A stretch of 64,000 nucleotides of DNA from Streptomyces sp. NBC_00554 (GTDB taxonomy: Bacteria; Actinomycetota; Actinomycetes; Streptomycetales; Streptomycetaceae): the NCBI RefSeq assembly GCF_041431135.1, contig NZ_CP107799.1, forward strand, positions 7,626,001 through 7,690,000, given 5' to 3'. Shown here one piece after another: positions 32,961 through 40,632 of the stretch. The number at the start of each line of letters is the position of its first letter. Position 1 is the stretch's first letter. The translations under genes and the position numbers were made by a program. Below the pieces are notes generated by a model, which worked only from the letters and a program-made list of their open reading frames with translations, was not told the origin of the DNA and made no database searches.

Positions 32961-33821
32961 GTGAGTGAACCGCGGTCCGCGCCGACGGTCGGCCAGGTCG
33001 TTCTCGGCCGGCGCCTGCTTGACCTGCGGGAACGCGCGGGTCTCAAGCGTGAGGAAGCCGCGCGTGTGCTGCGCGTCGCGCCCGCCACGGTCCGCCGCAT
33101 GGAAATGGCCGAGGTCTCCCTCAAAATTCCCTACCTCCAGCTCCTCCTGAAGTCGTACGGCGTCTCGGACGAAGAGGCCGAGGGCTTCGTGCTTCTGGCC
33201 GAGGAGGCCAACAAACCGGGCTGGTGGCAGCGGTTCCACGACATCCTGCCGGGCTGGTTCTCGATGTACGTCAGCCTGGAGGGCGCCGCGGCCCTGATCA
33301 GGCAGTACGAACCCCATTTCGTGCCCGGCATCCTGCAGACCGAGGAGTACGCGCGTGGCGTCCTGAAGGCGGGCGCCATCGGCCAGACGAGACCCGAGGA
33401 CATCGAGCGGCATGTGGCGCTGCGCATGCAGCGCCAGGATCTGCTCACCCGCGCGGACGCCCCGCGGATCTGGGCCGTGATGGACGAGACGGCCCTGCGC
33501 CGCCCCATCGGCGGCCCCGAGGTGATGCGCGCCCAGGTCGACAAGCTGCTCCAGGCCACGAAGCTGCCCAACCTGACGCTGCAGGTGATCCCGTTCTCCT
33601 CGGGACCGCACCCCGGCACGTACGGGCCCTTCGTGCTCTTCCGTTTTGCCGTGCCGGAACTCCCGGACATGGTCTACAGCGAGTACCTGACCGGCGCCGT
33701 CTACCTGGACGCGCGCTCAGAGGTGGCGACCCACCTCGAGGTCATGGACCGCATGGCGGCTCAGGCCGCTACTGCACATCGCACGAAGGAGATCCTCCGG
33801 GATCTCCGCAAGGAGCTGTGA
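32961..33821 (+). CDS. XRE-family regulator with DUF5753 (Scr1/WhiJ-like)
   Basis: 286-aa DNA-binding protein. The helix-turn-helix is at residues 12-70: RRLLDLRERAGLKREEAARV, then VAPATVRRMEMAEVS. The C-terminal DUF5753 domain has LIRQYEPHFVPGILQTEEYA, RMQRQDLL, WAVMDETALRRPIGG, LQVIPFSSGPHPGTYGPF and VYLDARSEV. This architecture is the streptomycete WhiJ/Scr1 type, normally paired with a DUF397 protein, as here. The GTG at 32961 has GGAGG. The DUF397 gene begins at the base after its stop codon. Confidence 0.93.
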   Translation: MSEPRSAPTVGQVVLGRRLLDLRERAGLKREEAARVLRVAPATVRRMEMAEVSLKIPYLQLLLKSYGVSDEEAEGFVLLAEEANKPGWWQRFHDILPGWFSMYVSLEGAAALIRQYEPHFVPGILQTEEYARGVLKAGAIGQTRPEDIERHVALRMQRQDLLTRADAPRIWAVMDETALRRPIGGPEVMRAQVDKLLQATKLPNLTLQVIPFSSGPHPGTYGPFVLFRFAVPELPDMVYSEYLTGAVYLDARSEVATHLEVMDRMAAQAATAHRTKEILRDLRKEL

Positions 33822-34085
33822 ATGGAACGCATCAGGCCGCGGATACGCAACGCGCGCATCTACAACGGAATGCCCGCCCGCGAACTGGGCAGCGAGGGCT
33901 GGCACAAGCCGTGGAGCGGTGGCAACGGAGGCAACTGCCTGGAGGCGATGAAGCTCGCGGACGGGCGCATCGCGGTACGCCAGTCGGCGGATCCGGACGG
34001 ACCCGCCCTGATCTACACGCCCGGCGAGATGACCGCGTTCATCCAGGGGGCGAAAGCGGGGGAGGCGGACTTCCTAATGTCCTGA
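33822..34085 (+). CDS. DUF397 protein
   Basis: 87-aa partner of the XRE regulator. Standard DUF397 features are the Trp/Lys-rich start (SEGWHKPWSGGNGGNCLEAM), then DGRIAVRQSADPDGPALIYTP and EMTAFIQGAKAGE. The start directly abuts the XRE stop codon. The pair behaves like an antitoxin-regulator or effector-repressor unit in known loci (whiJ, scr1/scr2). The residues before SEGW (MERIRPRIRNARIYNGMPA) form a longer, basic N-terminus than usual. Confidence 0.9.
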   Translation: MERIRPRIRNARIYNGMPARELGSEGWHKPWSGGNGGNCLEAMKLADGRIAVRQSADPDGPALIYTPGEMTAFIQGAKAGEADFLMS

Positions 34086-34215
34086 TCCGATTGCGCTCCT
34101 CTGCTTACTGCTGTCTCAACTCCCTAATCTTGGTGCTGACTTGAACACCCACTACAGCTTGGACTTACGGAGACCGTCATGACCGGGCAGGGCCCCGTCG
34201 AGATCGACACTGGAG

Positions 34216-34920
34216 CTAGAGCCAACTCCACATACGGCGTGGTGCGTCCACCAGGCGGCTGATCGCGATCACTGGGAACGGCGGCTGGTCCGCGCGGCCC
34301 GGGCCGAGGCTCAGCCCGTAGTAGATCTGCTCGATCGACGGCGGTCCGACCGCGAGATTGCGCCGGACCGCCGCCGGAGGCGACTGCTGACCGGTCCGTA
34401 CGAGATACGCCGCGGCCATCGCCCCCGTACGGCCGACTCCCGCACCGCAGTGCACGAACACCGGCCCCGATGCCTCGCCGACCACGTGGAGGAAGTGCTC
34501 CACCTGGCCGGGTGTCGGGGTCTGTCCGTCACGGACGGGCAGCCGTACGACATCGAGTCCGGCCCTGTGGGGACCGGCGAGCTGGGCCGCGGTGAGGTCT
34601 TCGGCGCGCAGGTCGACGACGGTGGTGACGCCGAGGCGCGCGAGCGCCCGGTATCCCTCGGGGGAGGGTGCGGCCCCCCGCCACAACTTCCCCTGCCTGC
34701 CAACGGGTTGGAAGTGGTGGATGCCCTGTACCGAGTGCGTCCCTTCGGGTGCCGGGGTCTCCTCGCGGGCCCAGTACGACAGCGCCAGGACCCCGAGCGC
34801 GCCGGTGGCCCACAGGGCGAGATAGCCGAGGGTGACTCCGCCGAGGTACCGCAGGATCGTCCTGCGCAACCGGCGTGTGGGCAGGGTGGGATGGGGCGGG
34901 GGTGCGGCGACGACAGCCAT
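34216..34920 (-). CDS. membrane-anchored dual-specificity/tyrosine phosphatase
   Basis: 234-aa phosphatase. One transmembrane helix at residues 26-49 (LGGVTLGYLALWATGALGVL) is followed by an extracytoplasmic or cytoplasmic catalytic domain. The P-loop is VHCGAGVGRTGAMAA, with nucleophile C158 and R164. The likely general-acid region is VVDLRAEDLTAAQ, and IEQIYYGLSLGPG follows. It resembles bacterial DSP-like enzymes that act on phosphoproteins or phospholipids. ATG start at 34920. The minus-strand 3' end overlaps a plus-strand 28-codon frame with an SD at 34168-34172. Confidence 0.88.
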   Translation of the reverse strand: MAVVAAPPPHPTLPTRRLRRTILRYLGGVTLGYLALWATGALGVLALSYWAREETPAPEGTHSVQGIHHFQPVGRQGKLWRGAAPSPEGYRALARLGVTTVVDLRAEDLTAAQLAGPHRAGLDVVRLPVRDGQTPTPGQVEHFLHVVGEASGPVFVHCGAGVGRTGAMAAAYLVRTGQQSPPAAVRRNLAVGPPSIEQIYYGLSLGPGRADQPPFPVIAISRLVDAPRRMWSWL

Positions 34921-35028
34921 GGGCGACCCGGGGTGATCGGGGACGATGGGCGCGTTCGCATCGTAACCCGGGCCGGTGATATGGGCGTTGTGTGCGCGGG
35001 TGCGGTGCTCGCCGGTAGTGGCCCGGGC

Positions 35029-35979
35029 TCAGTCGTCGTCCGCGTCCGTGTCTCCGATGCCGACGACCGTGAGGTGGGTCCGGTCGAGGCTCGCGTCCTC
35101 CAGGCAGCCGGTCAGCCTCATACGGTCGTGGTCGGTGAGCGCGGGCCGCACGACACCGGCGTACAGGCCGTCGCCCAGGCTGCCGAGGGTGGCCCGGCTC
35201 AGTGGCACGGACGTCGAATCCCGGCAGCGTTCCCAGAGTTGGTGCGCCGCGAGGGTGCCCCGCTCCGCGGTCATGTCCTTGCCGCGCATGTCGATCCGGA
35301 CGAGTACGGAGGTCGCCTCGGAGTCGTTCCCGTGCTCCTCGCGGGTCTGGGTGAGCTCGGCGAGGGCGCCCACGAGCGCGGTGAGCAGGACGGCACCGAC
35401 GACTCCGGCGGCGACCAGGCGCACGGTCCGGCGCCGGTCGCGCCGGGCGCCGATCCGCGGCAGGTCGTCCAGGTCGGTGTTCCCGGCCGCATCAGGCGCG
35501 GCCAGGATCGCCAGCCGCCCGGCGAGCCGCCGCTCGGCCGACGGCCGTGCCGTGACCGACGCGATCCGCTGCACCAGCCAGGCGAGCCCGGACAGCAGCA
35601 CGCCGGTGACCATGAGCACGGGCACGAAGACGTACGAGTGACTGCTGGGATCGTCCAGCCACCGGAACTGGTCGTTCGACGGTTCTCTCTGGCGTAGCCG
35701 GGCCAGTACGTCCTCCTGCCGTGACCCGCCCTGTCGGTGGAGTCGGGCGAACGCGTCCTCTTGGCGTCGGTCGGTCTCGCGCATCCGCTCCTCGATCCGC
35801 TCCTCGATCCGCGAAAGCCGCCCGAGCAGCACGATCCCGAGCAGCATCACCTCGACGACGAGCAGCAACACCCCGCAGAGAATGGCCCGTTGCCACTGCC
35901 ACCGGTACAGGTAGACGACGACGTACACGCCCGCGCCCGCGGCCGCCGAGCCTCCGAAGAGGTAGGCGACGCGCCTCAT
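35029..35979 (-). CDS. membrane protein of unknown function coupled to the Rph-like gene
   Basis: 316-aa protein. Helices occur at about residues 5-25 and 33-53, with a third near 105-125 (VFVPVLMVTGVLLSGLAWLV) and a fourth near 185-205 (LVAAGVVGAVLLTALVGALA). A highly charged coiled-coil-like segment (RIEERIEERMRETDRRQEDA) lies between the second and third. The C-terminal ~100 residues are soluble with conserved-looking Cys at RCRDSTSVPLS and TGCLEDASL. The start codon overlaps the stop of the Rph-like gene (ATGA), so the two are coupled. Function unknown. Confidence 0.7.
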   Translation of the reverse strand: MRRVAYLFGGSAAAGAGVYVVVYLYRWQWQRAILCGVLLLVVEVMLLGIVLLGRLSRIEERIEERMRETDRRQEDAFARLHRQGGSRQEDVLARLRQREPSNDQFRWLDDPSSHSYVFVPVLMVTGVLLSGLAWLVQRIASVTARPSAERRLAGRLAILAAPDAAGNTDLDDLPRIGARRDRRRTVRLVAAGVVGAVLLTALVGALAELTQTREEHGNDSEATSVLVRIDMRGKDMTAERGTLAAHQLWERCRDSTSVPLSRATLGSLGDGLYAGVVRPALTDHDRMRLTGCLEDASLDRTHLTVVGIGDTDADDD

Positions 35980-38405
35980 CGCGCGGCTCCCGACACCTGG
36001 CCGGTCATCAGATGTACGTCGCCGGTGGTGCCGTCGACCGTGAGGCGGGAGCCCGGCCGGAACCGGCGTGCCGCATCGTCCGCGCCGACGACGGTTGGCA
36101 GGCCGAACTCCCTTGCCAGCACGGCAAGATGGGACAGTGGGCTGCCCGTCTGGGCAACCAGTCCCGCGAGACCCGGCAGGAGCGGCGCAAGCGCCGGGTC
36201 GAGGGTGCGTACGACGAGGACGGCGTCCGGAGGGCGGGGCCCGATGCCGTCCCAGGCGGTACCGGCGGCGCGTCCGCCGGCCACCCCGCGCGCCCCGCCG
36301 CCGGTCCGCCGTCGTTCGGCGACGACCACGCCGCCGTCGGCCAGCCGGAACGCGTCGGGGAGCGGGGCGGACAAGGACCGGGGGAGCCGCTCCTCCACGT
36401 CCCCCGGCAGCCGTGCGCCCTCCAGCGCCGCGACGAACTCCTCCCACCGCAGCAGCCCGACGCGCCCCGCATCGCTCAGCCCACCGCGCACCGTCAGCCT
36501 CAACGCCCCCTCACGCACCAACCGCACCTGCAACTCCTGCACCCAGCGGATCCGGAGACGGAGGGCCTCACGCGGGGGGAGCGGGCTGGGGGAGGTGCGG
36601 CGGAGGGTGGTCACGAGGGTGGGACTGGCGCTGTACGGCGTGGAGGCGGGGGCGCGATGGCTTGGTCCGGCTTCCTCGGCCGTGCGATGGCTTGGTCCGG
36701 CCTCCTCGGCCGCGCGCCGAAGGACCTCGTCACCAGGGCCCGGCCGGGTCTCGTCCCGCAGGACTTGCCGGGTCCCAGTCTCGTCACCCGTGCCCGTCCG
36801 AGCCCCGATCGCGTGCCCCGCGCCCTGCTGGGGCCTGATCAGGTCTCCCGCGCCCTGCCTGGGCCCGATCGCGTCTCCCGCGCCCTGCCGGGTCCCGGCC
36901 TCGTCCCCCAGCCCCCCGGGCAGGCGCAACTCACCCCGCAGGCTGGGCGCCACGAGTGCCAGGACCACCGGCTCCGCGGCCACGATCCGGTTGTCCGGGA
37001 CGCCCTGGGCGCGGGCTTCCGCGAGGGCGACGAGGGCGGTGCCTGCCGCCGTGGTCGTGCGGTTCTCCGGGAGGAGGGCCCCGGCCAGGGCTTCCTGGGC
37101 GTGCAGGGAGACCAGGGTGGTGCGGGTCCAGCGGAGGGCGGCGACGAGGGCCGGCCCGGGGAGTTCGGCGGGCCGCGGGGTCTCGGTGAGCCGCCGGTCG
37201 ACATCCGCGACGAGGTCCGTCGCCAGGCCCGGGAGCGCCACGGTCAGACGGCCCACCCGCCAGGCCGCACCGAGACGGCGGGCGCCGGGCGCCGGGTTGA
37301 GGAACGCCAGCCGGCGGTGCATCGCGGGTACGACCCCGAGCAGCCGCAGATCCGCCGCGGCGCGTCCCCCGACCGCCGTGACGACCGGCACCGCCCGCAG
37401 CTGCCGCCGTGGCGCGCTGCCCCCGATGTCGAGCGCGGCGGCGAGCCCGCGCGCCATGGGCGCCAGCCACAGATCCTCCTCCAGCGGTTCCAACTGCCCC
37501 GGCAGCGTCTCCGCCACCGGCCCGGGCCCGAGCAGCCGCGCCCGGCGCGCGGGCCGGGCCGCCATCGCCGTGATCGGGCGGCTCTGGAACAGCCACAGGC
37601 GCCCGTCACCGTCGAAGCCGAACTCGATGTCCTGAGGGCCGCCGAAGACGCGCCGGGCGCGCCGCGCGAGCCGGGCCAGACGGCGCAACTGGGCGGAGCT
37701 GAGCGGAGGTTCGTCCTCTGGAGAGCCACCGCTCGGCGGTTCCGTCCGAAGGGCCCGGCCCCATCGGTTCAACGAGTAGTTCGTGCCGGGCTGTTCACCG
37801 CTGACCAGCGTGTCGGGGCCGCCCCGCACCGCGCTCACCAGCATCCGGTCGGCCCGCCCCTCGACCGGATCCGCCCCGAAGAGAACACCTCCGACACGGG
37901 CCCTCAGCATCGGCTGCACGAGCACCGCCATCGGCGCGGTGCTCCCGTCGGACCGGTGAGCCGAGTCGAGAACGGTCCGTATCGCCGTACGGAAGTCCCG
38001 CCAGCCGCGTACGTCGAGTACAGAGGCGAACTGGCCCGCCAGGGACGACTCCTGCGTGTCCTCCCGCGGAGAGGAGGACCGTACGACGAGGGGCCGGGCA
38101 CCACCACCGGAGAGCTCGTGCCAGGCGTGGCGGAGGGCGGCGGGATCACCCGAGGTCCCGGAGATGCCGGAGATGTCGGAGACACCGGAGGCTTCGTACG
38201 GAACCACGAACCCGGGAAGCACCGGCAGTCCGGCGCGCGCCGCCCGCGCGAGATGCGCGGCCTTGGAACCTGCGAACTGGGGGAGTGCTGCGGTGGGTTG
38301 ATCCAAGGGGACGGCGTCGAGGCCGCGCGCCGCGCGCGCACTCCCGCCCCTGAGCTCTTCCCCGTCGCGAGCCCCGTCTTCATGCCGTTCATCGAGCGTT
38401 GTCAT
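35976..38405 (-). CDS. PEP/pyruvate-binding phosphotransferase-like protein (rifampicin phosphotransferase/PEP synthase family)
   Basis: 809-aa multidomain enzyme. The N-terminal ATP-grasp part has FAGSKAAHLARAARAGLPVL, PLVVRSSSPREDTQESSLAGQF, MLRARVGGVLFGADPVEGRA and GGPQDIEFGFDGDGRLWLFQSRP. The C-terminal swivelling domain carries the phospho-His in GSPLSHLAVLAREFGLPTVV. The order matches Rph (ATP domain, substrate domain, His domain); PEP synthase is longer. The central domain lacks obvious Rph matches and contains tandem repeats such as GAGDxIGPRQ and TAEEAGPSHR (36640-36910), so the substrate may differ. ATG at 38405. Confidence 0.78.
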   Translation of the reverse strand: MTTLDERHEDGARDGEELRGGSARAARGLDAVPLDQPTAALPQFAGSKAAHLARAARAGLPVLPGFVVPYEASGVSDISGISGTSGDPAALRHAWHELSGGGARPLVVRSSSPREDTQESSLAGQFASVLDVRGWRDFRTAIRTVLDSAHRSDGSTAPMAVLVQPMLRARVGGVLFGADPVEGRADRMLVSAVRGGPDTLVSGEQPGTNYSLNRWGRALRTEPPSGGSPEDEPPLSSAQLRRLARLARRARRVFGGPQDIEFGFDGDGRLWLFQSRPITAMAARPARRARLLGPGPVAETLPGQLEPLEEDLWLAPMARGLAAALDIGGSAPRRQLRAVPVVTAVGGRAAADLRLLGVVPAMHRRLAFLNPAPGARRLGAAWRVGRLTVALPGLATDLVADVDRRLTETPRPAELPGPALVAALRWTRTTLVSLHAQEALAGALLPENRTTTAAGTALVALAEARAQGVPDNRIVAAEPVVLALVAPSLRGELRLPGGLGDEAGTRQGAGDAIGPRQGAGDLIRPQQGAGHAIGARTGTGDETGTRQVLRDETRPGPGDEVLRRAAEEAGPSHRTAEEAGPSHRAPASTPYSASPTLVTTLRRTSPSPLPPREALRLRIRWVQELQVRLVREGALRLTVRGGLSDAGRVGLLRWEEFVAALEGARLPGDVEERLPRSLSAPLPDAFRLADGGVVVAERRRTGGGARGVAGGRAAGTAWDGIGPRPPDAVLVVRTLDPALAPLLPGLAGLVAQTGSPLSHLAVLAREFGLPTVVGADDAARRFRPGSRLTVDGTTGDVHLMTGQVSGAAR
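36640..36910. repeat. in-frame tandem repeats inside the Rph-like gene
   Basis: Two repeat families are visible. One is a ~30-bp unit coding TAEEAGPSHR, twice (36652-36718). The other is a ~33-bp unit coding variants of RQGAGDAIGP, about four times (36790-36905). They form a flexible linker in the middle of the enzyme. Confidence 0.75.
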
Positions 38406-38659
38406 CGCTCACCCTCCAGGACCGACCGTCAACAGGGGGGACGCGCGGGGGTGGCCCTGCGCCTGACGACGGAACGAAGGATGGGGGCGGGCCACCGTCA
38501 TGACCGGTTCACGGCCGCGACAGCAACACGCCTCCTACGTTCAATGATCCCACCGTGGTTGGTTTGTATGTCAGTTGGAGGTCACTTTCTGGCCAGCGAC
38601 GGCCAGTGACGGCCGACGGCGGTCAGTGGCGGTGGGCGGCGGCCGGTGAGCCCGGGTCG
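38406..38659. other. 254-bp intergenic stretch between the Rph-like gene and the MocR gene
   Basis: No gene is supported. It probably carries the Rph-like promoter on the minus strand. Near 38597-38655 it has imperfect repeats of GACGGCCAGTG and GGCGGTCAGTGG. Confidence 0.4.
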
Positions 38660-40069
38660 TCATCCCGGTGGCAGCACCCCGCACAACGCGTCAAGTGCCG
38701 CCCCGTAGGCATGCTCGGCCGGCGTCGCGTACCCGACGACAAGGCCGTCCGGCGCCGACATCACCGCCCGCGGATGCCGGAACTCGCTCAGCCCGTCGAG
38801 CGCGACGCCCTGCCAGACCGCGGCCTTGACCGCCGACTGCTCGGTCCCCGGCGGCAGTCGCAGCACCGCGTGCAGCCCGGCCGCGATGCCGGTGATCTCG
38901 ATGTGCGGGGCCCGTGCGGCGAGCGCGGCGACGAGACGGTCACGGCGCGCCCGGTACCGCTGCCGCATACGCCGCACATGACGGTCGTACGACCCGGACG
39001 TGATGAAGTCGGCGAGCGCGAGCTGGTCGGGTACGCCCGCCCAGGCCTCCCGCTCGCCCTTGACCGCGAGCACGGCGTCGACGTACGGCTCCGGAAGGAC
39101 CATCCAGCCGAGCCGCAGCGCGGGCGACAGGCTCTTGCTGACCGAGCCGATGTGGATGACCCGCTCCGGGTCAAGGCCCTGCACGGCGCCGACCGGCTTG
39201 CGGTCGTAGCGGAACTCCCCGTCGTAGTCGTCCTCCAGGATCACGCCGCCACGCGCGCGTGCCCAGTCGATCACGGCGGCACGCCGTTCGGGGTGCAGCG
39301 GTCCGCCGGTCGGGAACTGGTGCGCGGGCGTGAGCAGTACGGCCCTCTCCCGGCCCAACTCGCCGACCTGGGCGCCGTCTTCGTCCAGAGGCAGCGGCAC
39401 GGTCCGTACGGACGCGGCGGTCAGCAGCTCGCGGTGGAAGCCGAGGCCGTACGACTCGACGGCCAGCGGGCCCCGTAGCACCGCGGGAAAGAGCAGCCGC
39501 AGGGCATGCGCGAAACCGGAGCAGATCACGATCCGCCCGGGTTCCGTGCGCACGCCACGCGCGCGTGCCAGGTACTCGGCGAGCGCGTGACGCAGTTCGA
39601 CGCGGCCCGCCGGATCGCCGGGCCCGAAGGCCTCGTTGGGCGCCTGCTGGAGGGCCCGCCGGTAGGACGCGAGCCAGGCGGTACGCGGGAACGACGACGC
39701 GTCCGGCGTGCCCTGCCGCAGGTCGTGCAGAGGTCCACGCGCGCGTGGAGGTGCCTTTTTCGGTACGCGCGCGGGGGCGCCCGGCAGTTCGACGCGCTCC
39801 GCGACCCGCGTGCCCGAGCCCTGCCGGGCGGTCAGCCAGCCCTCGGCGACCAGCTCGGCGTACGCGTCCGCGACCGTGTTGCGCGCGACGCCCAGGTCGG
39901 CCGCGAGCGAGCGGTACGGCGGCAGCCGGGTGCCCGGCGTGAGCCTGCCGCTGCGTACGGCCTCACGCAGGGCGCGGATCAGCGCGGCCCGGCGCCCGCC
40001 GGACCCGGCCATCTCCAGGTGCAGGTCAGCACCGATCCGCTCGGCCGAATTGACCCATGTTTCTGCCAC
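38660..40069 (-). CDS. MocR/PdxR-type regulator (GntR HTH fused to aminotransferase-like domain)
   Basis: 469-aa transcription factor. The GntR winged helix covers residues 25-95: ALREAVRSGRLTPGTRLPPY, then LAADLGVARNTVADAYAELV. The type I aminotransferase-like domain follows, with NEAFGPGDPAGRVELRHALA, VILEDDYDGEFRYDRKPVGA and the PLP lysine in HIGSVSKSLSPALRLGW. Such proteins sense PLP or amino compounds. It is divergent by ~47 bases from the AhpD-like gene and probably controls it. Three copies of the CACGCGCGCGTG palindrome lie in its coding sequence (39250-39747). Confidence 0.92.
   Translation of the reverse strand: MAETWVNSAERIGADLHLEMAGSGGRRAALIRALREAVRSGRLTPGTRLPPYRSLAADLGVARNTVADAYAELVAEGWLTARQGSGTRVAERVELPGAPARVPKKAPPRARGPLHDLRQGTPDASSFPRTAWLASYRRALQQAPNEAFGPGDPAGRVELRHALAEYLARARGVRTEPGRIVICSGFAHALRLLFPAVLRGPLAVESYGLGFHRELLTAASVRTVPLPLDEDGAQVGELGRERAVLLTPAHQFPTGGPLHPERRAAVIDWARARGGVILEDDYDGEFRYDRKPVGAVQGLDPERVIHIGSVSKSLSPALRLGWMVLPEPYVDAVLAVKGEREAWAGVPDQLALADFITSGSYDRHVRRMRQRYRARRDRLVAALAARAPHIEITGIAAGLHAVLRLPPGTEQSAVKAAVWQGVALDGLSEFRHPRAVMSAPDGLVVGYATPAEHAYGAALDALCGVLPPG
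39250..39747. repeat. cluster of three CACGCGCGCGTG palindromes
   Basis: Exact 12-mers occur at 39250-39261, 39556-39567 and 39736-39747, all within the MocR gene. Four more occur in the window (see findings). Confidence 0.9.
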
Positions 40070-40116
40070 AGAAATGCACCCTACAGCGGGTCTTTCGGGC
40101 CCGTAGATTCATGGTC

Positions 40117-40623
40117 ATGACGACGAACACGAACACGAACATCGCTGAGGCTGCCGGAACCGCCGTGGCCGAAAACGCCCGCCTCGACTTCGCGAAGTCC
40201 GCCCCGAAGGTCTTCCGAGCGCTCATCGGCTTCGACGCGGCGGCCCGCGAGGGGCTCGACCCCGCCCTCGTCGAGCTCATCCAGATCCGCGCCTCGCACC
40301 TCAACCACTGCGCGTACTGCCTCCACATGCACACCAATGACGCCCGCAAGGCCGGCGAGAGCGAGGACCGGCTGCACCTGGTCGCGGTGTGGCGCGAGGC
40401 CCGCCACTTCTTCACGGAGAAGGAACGCGCCGCCCTCGCCCTCACGGAGGCGGTCACCCTGGTCGCCGACGGAGGCGTCCCGGACGAGGTCTACGCACAG
40501 GCCGCCGCGGTCTTCGACGACCAGGAACTGGCCCACGTCCTGGCCCTGATCCTCACGATCAACACCTGGAACCGGGTGGCGCTGTCGACGGCGAAGGTGG
40601 CGGGCACGGACGGGCGTGCCTGA
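40117..40623 (+). CDS. carboxymuconolactone decarboxylase/AhpD-like protein
   Basis: 168-aa helical protein of the CMD/AhpD family. The redox motif is ASHLNHCAYCLHMHTNDAR, giving C65-x2-C68 and a nearby His70. The proton-relay Glu (E53) is in LVELIQIR. This matches alkylhydroperoxidase D-type proteins, probably for peroxide or thiol stress. I favour the ATG at 40117: no SD is visible and a TAGATT -10-like box lies at 40104-40109, so the mRNA may be leaderless; ATG 40111 is the alternative. Divergent from the MocR regulator. Confidence 0.85.
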   Translation: MTTNTNTNIAEAAGTAVAENARLDFAKSAPKVFRALIGFDAAAREGLDPALVELIQIRASHLNHCAYCLHMHTNDARKAGESEDRLHLVAVWREARHFFTEKERAALALTEAVTLVADGGVPDEVYAQAAAVFDDQELAHVLALILTINTWNRVALSTAKVAGTDGRA

Positions 40624-40632
40624 CAGGTGTGC

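Noticed and set aside
35721..38609. 962-codon plus-strand open frame antisense to the Rph-like gene
   Set aside because: Arg/Pro/Gly-rich composition and no domains; the opposite strand has ATP-grasp and phospho-His motifs.
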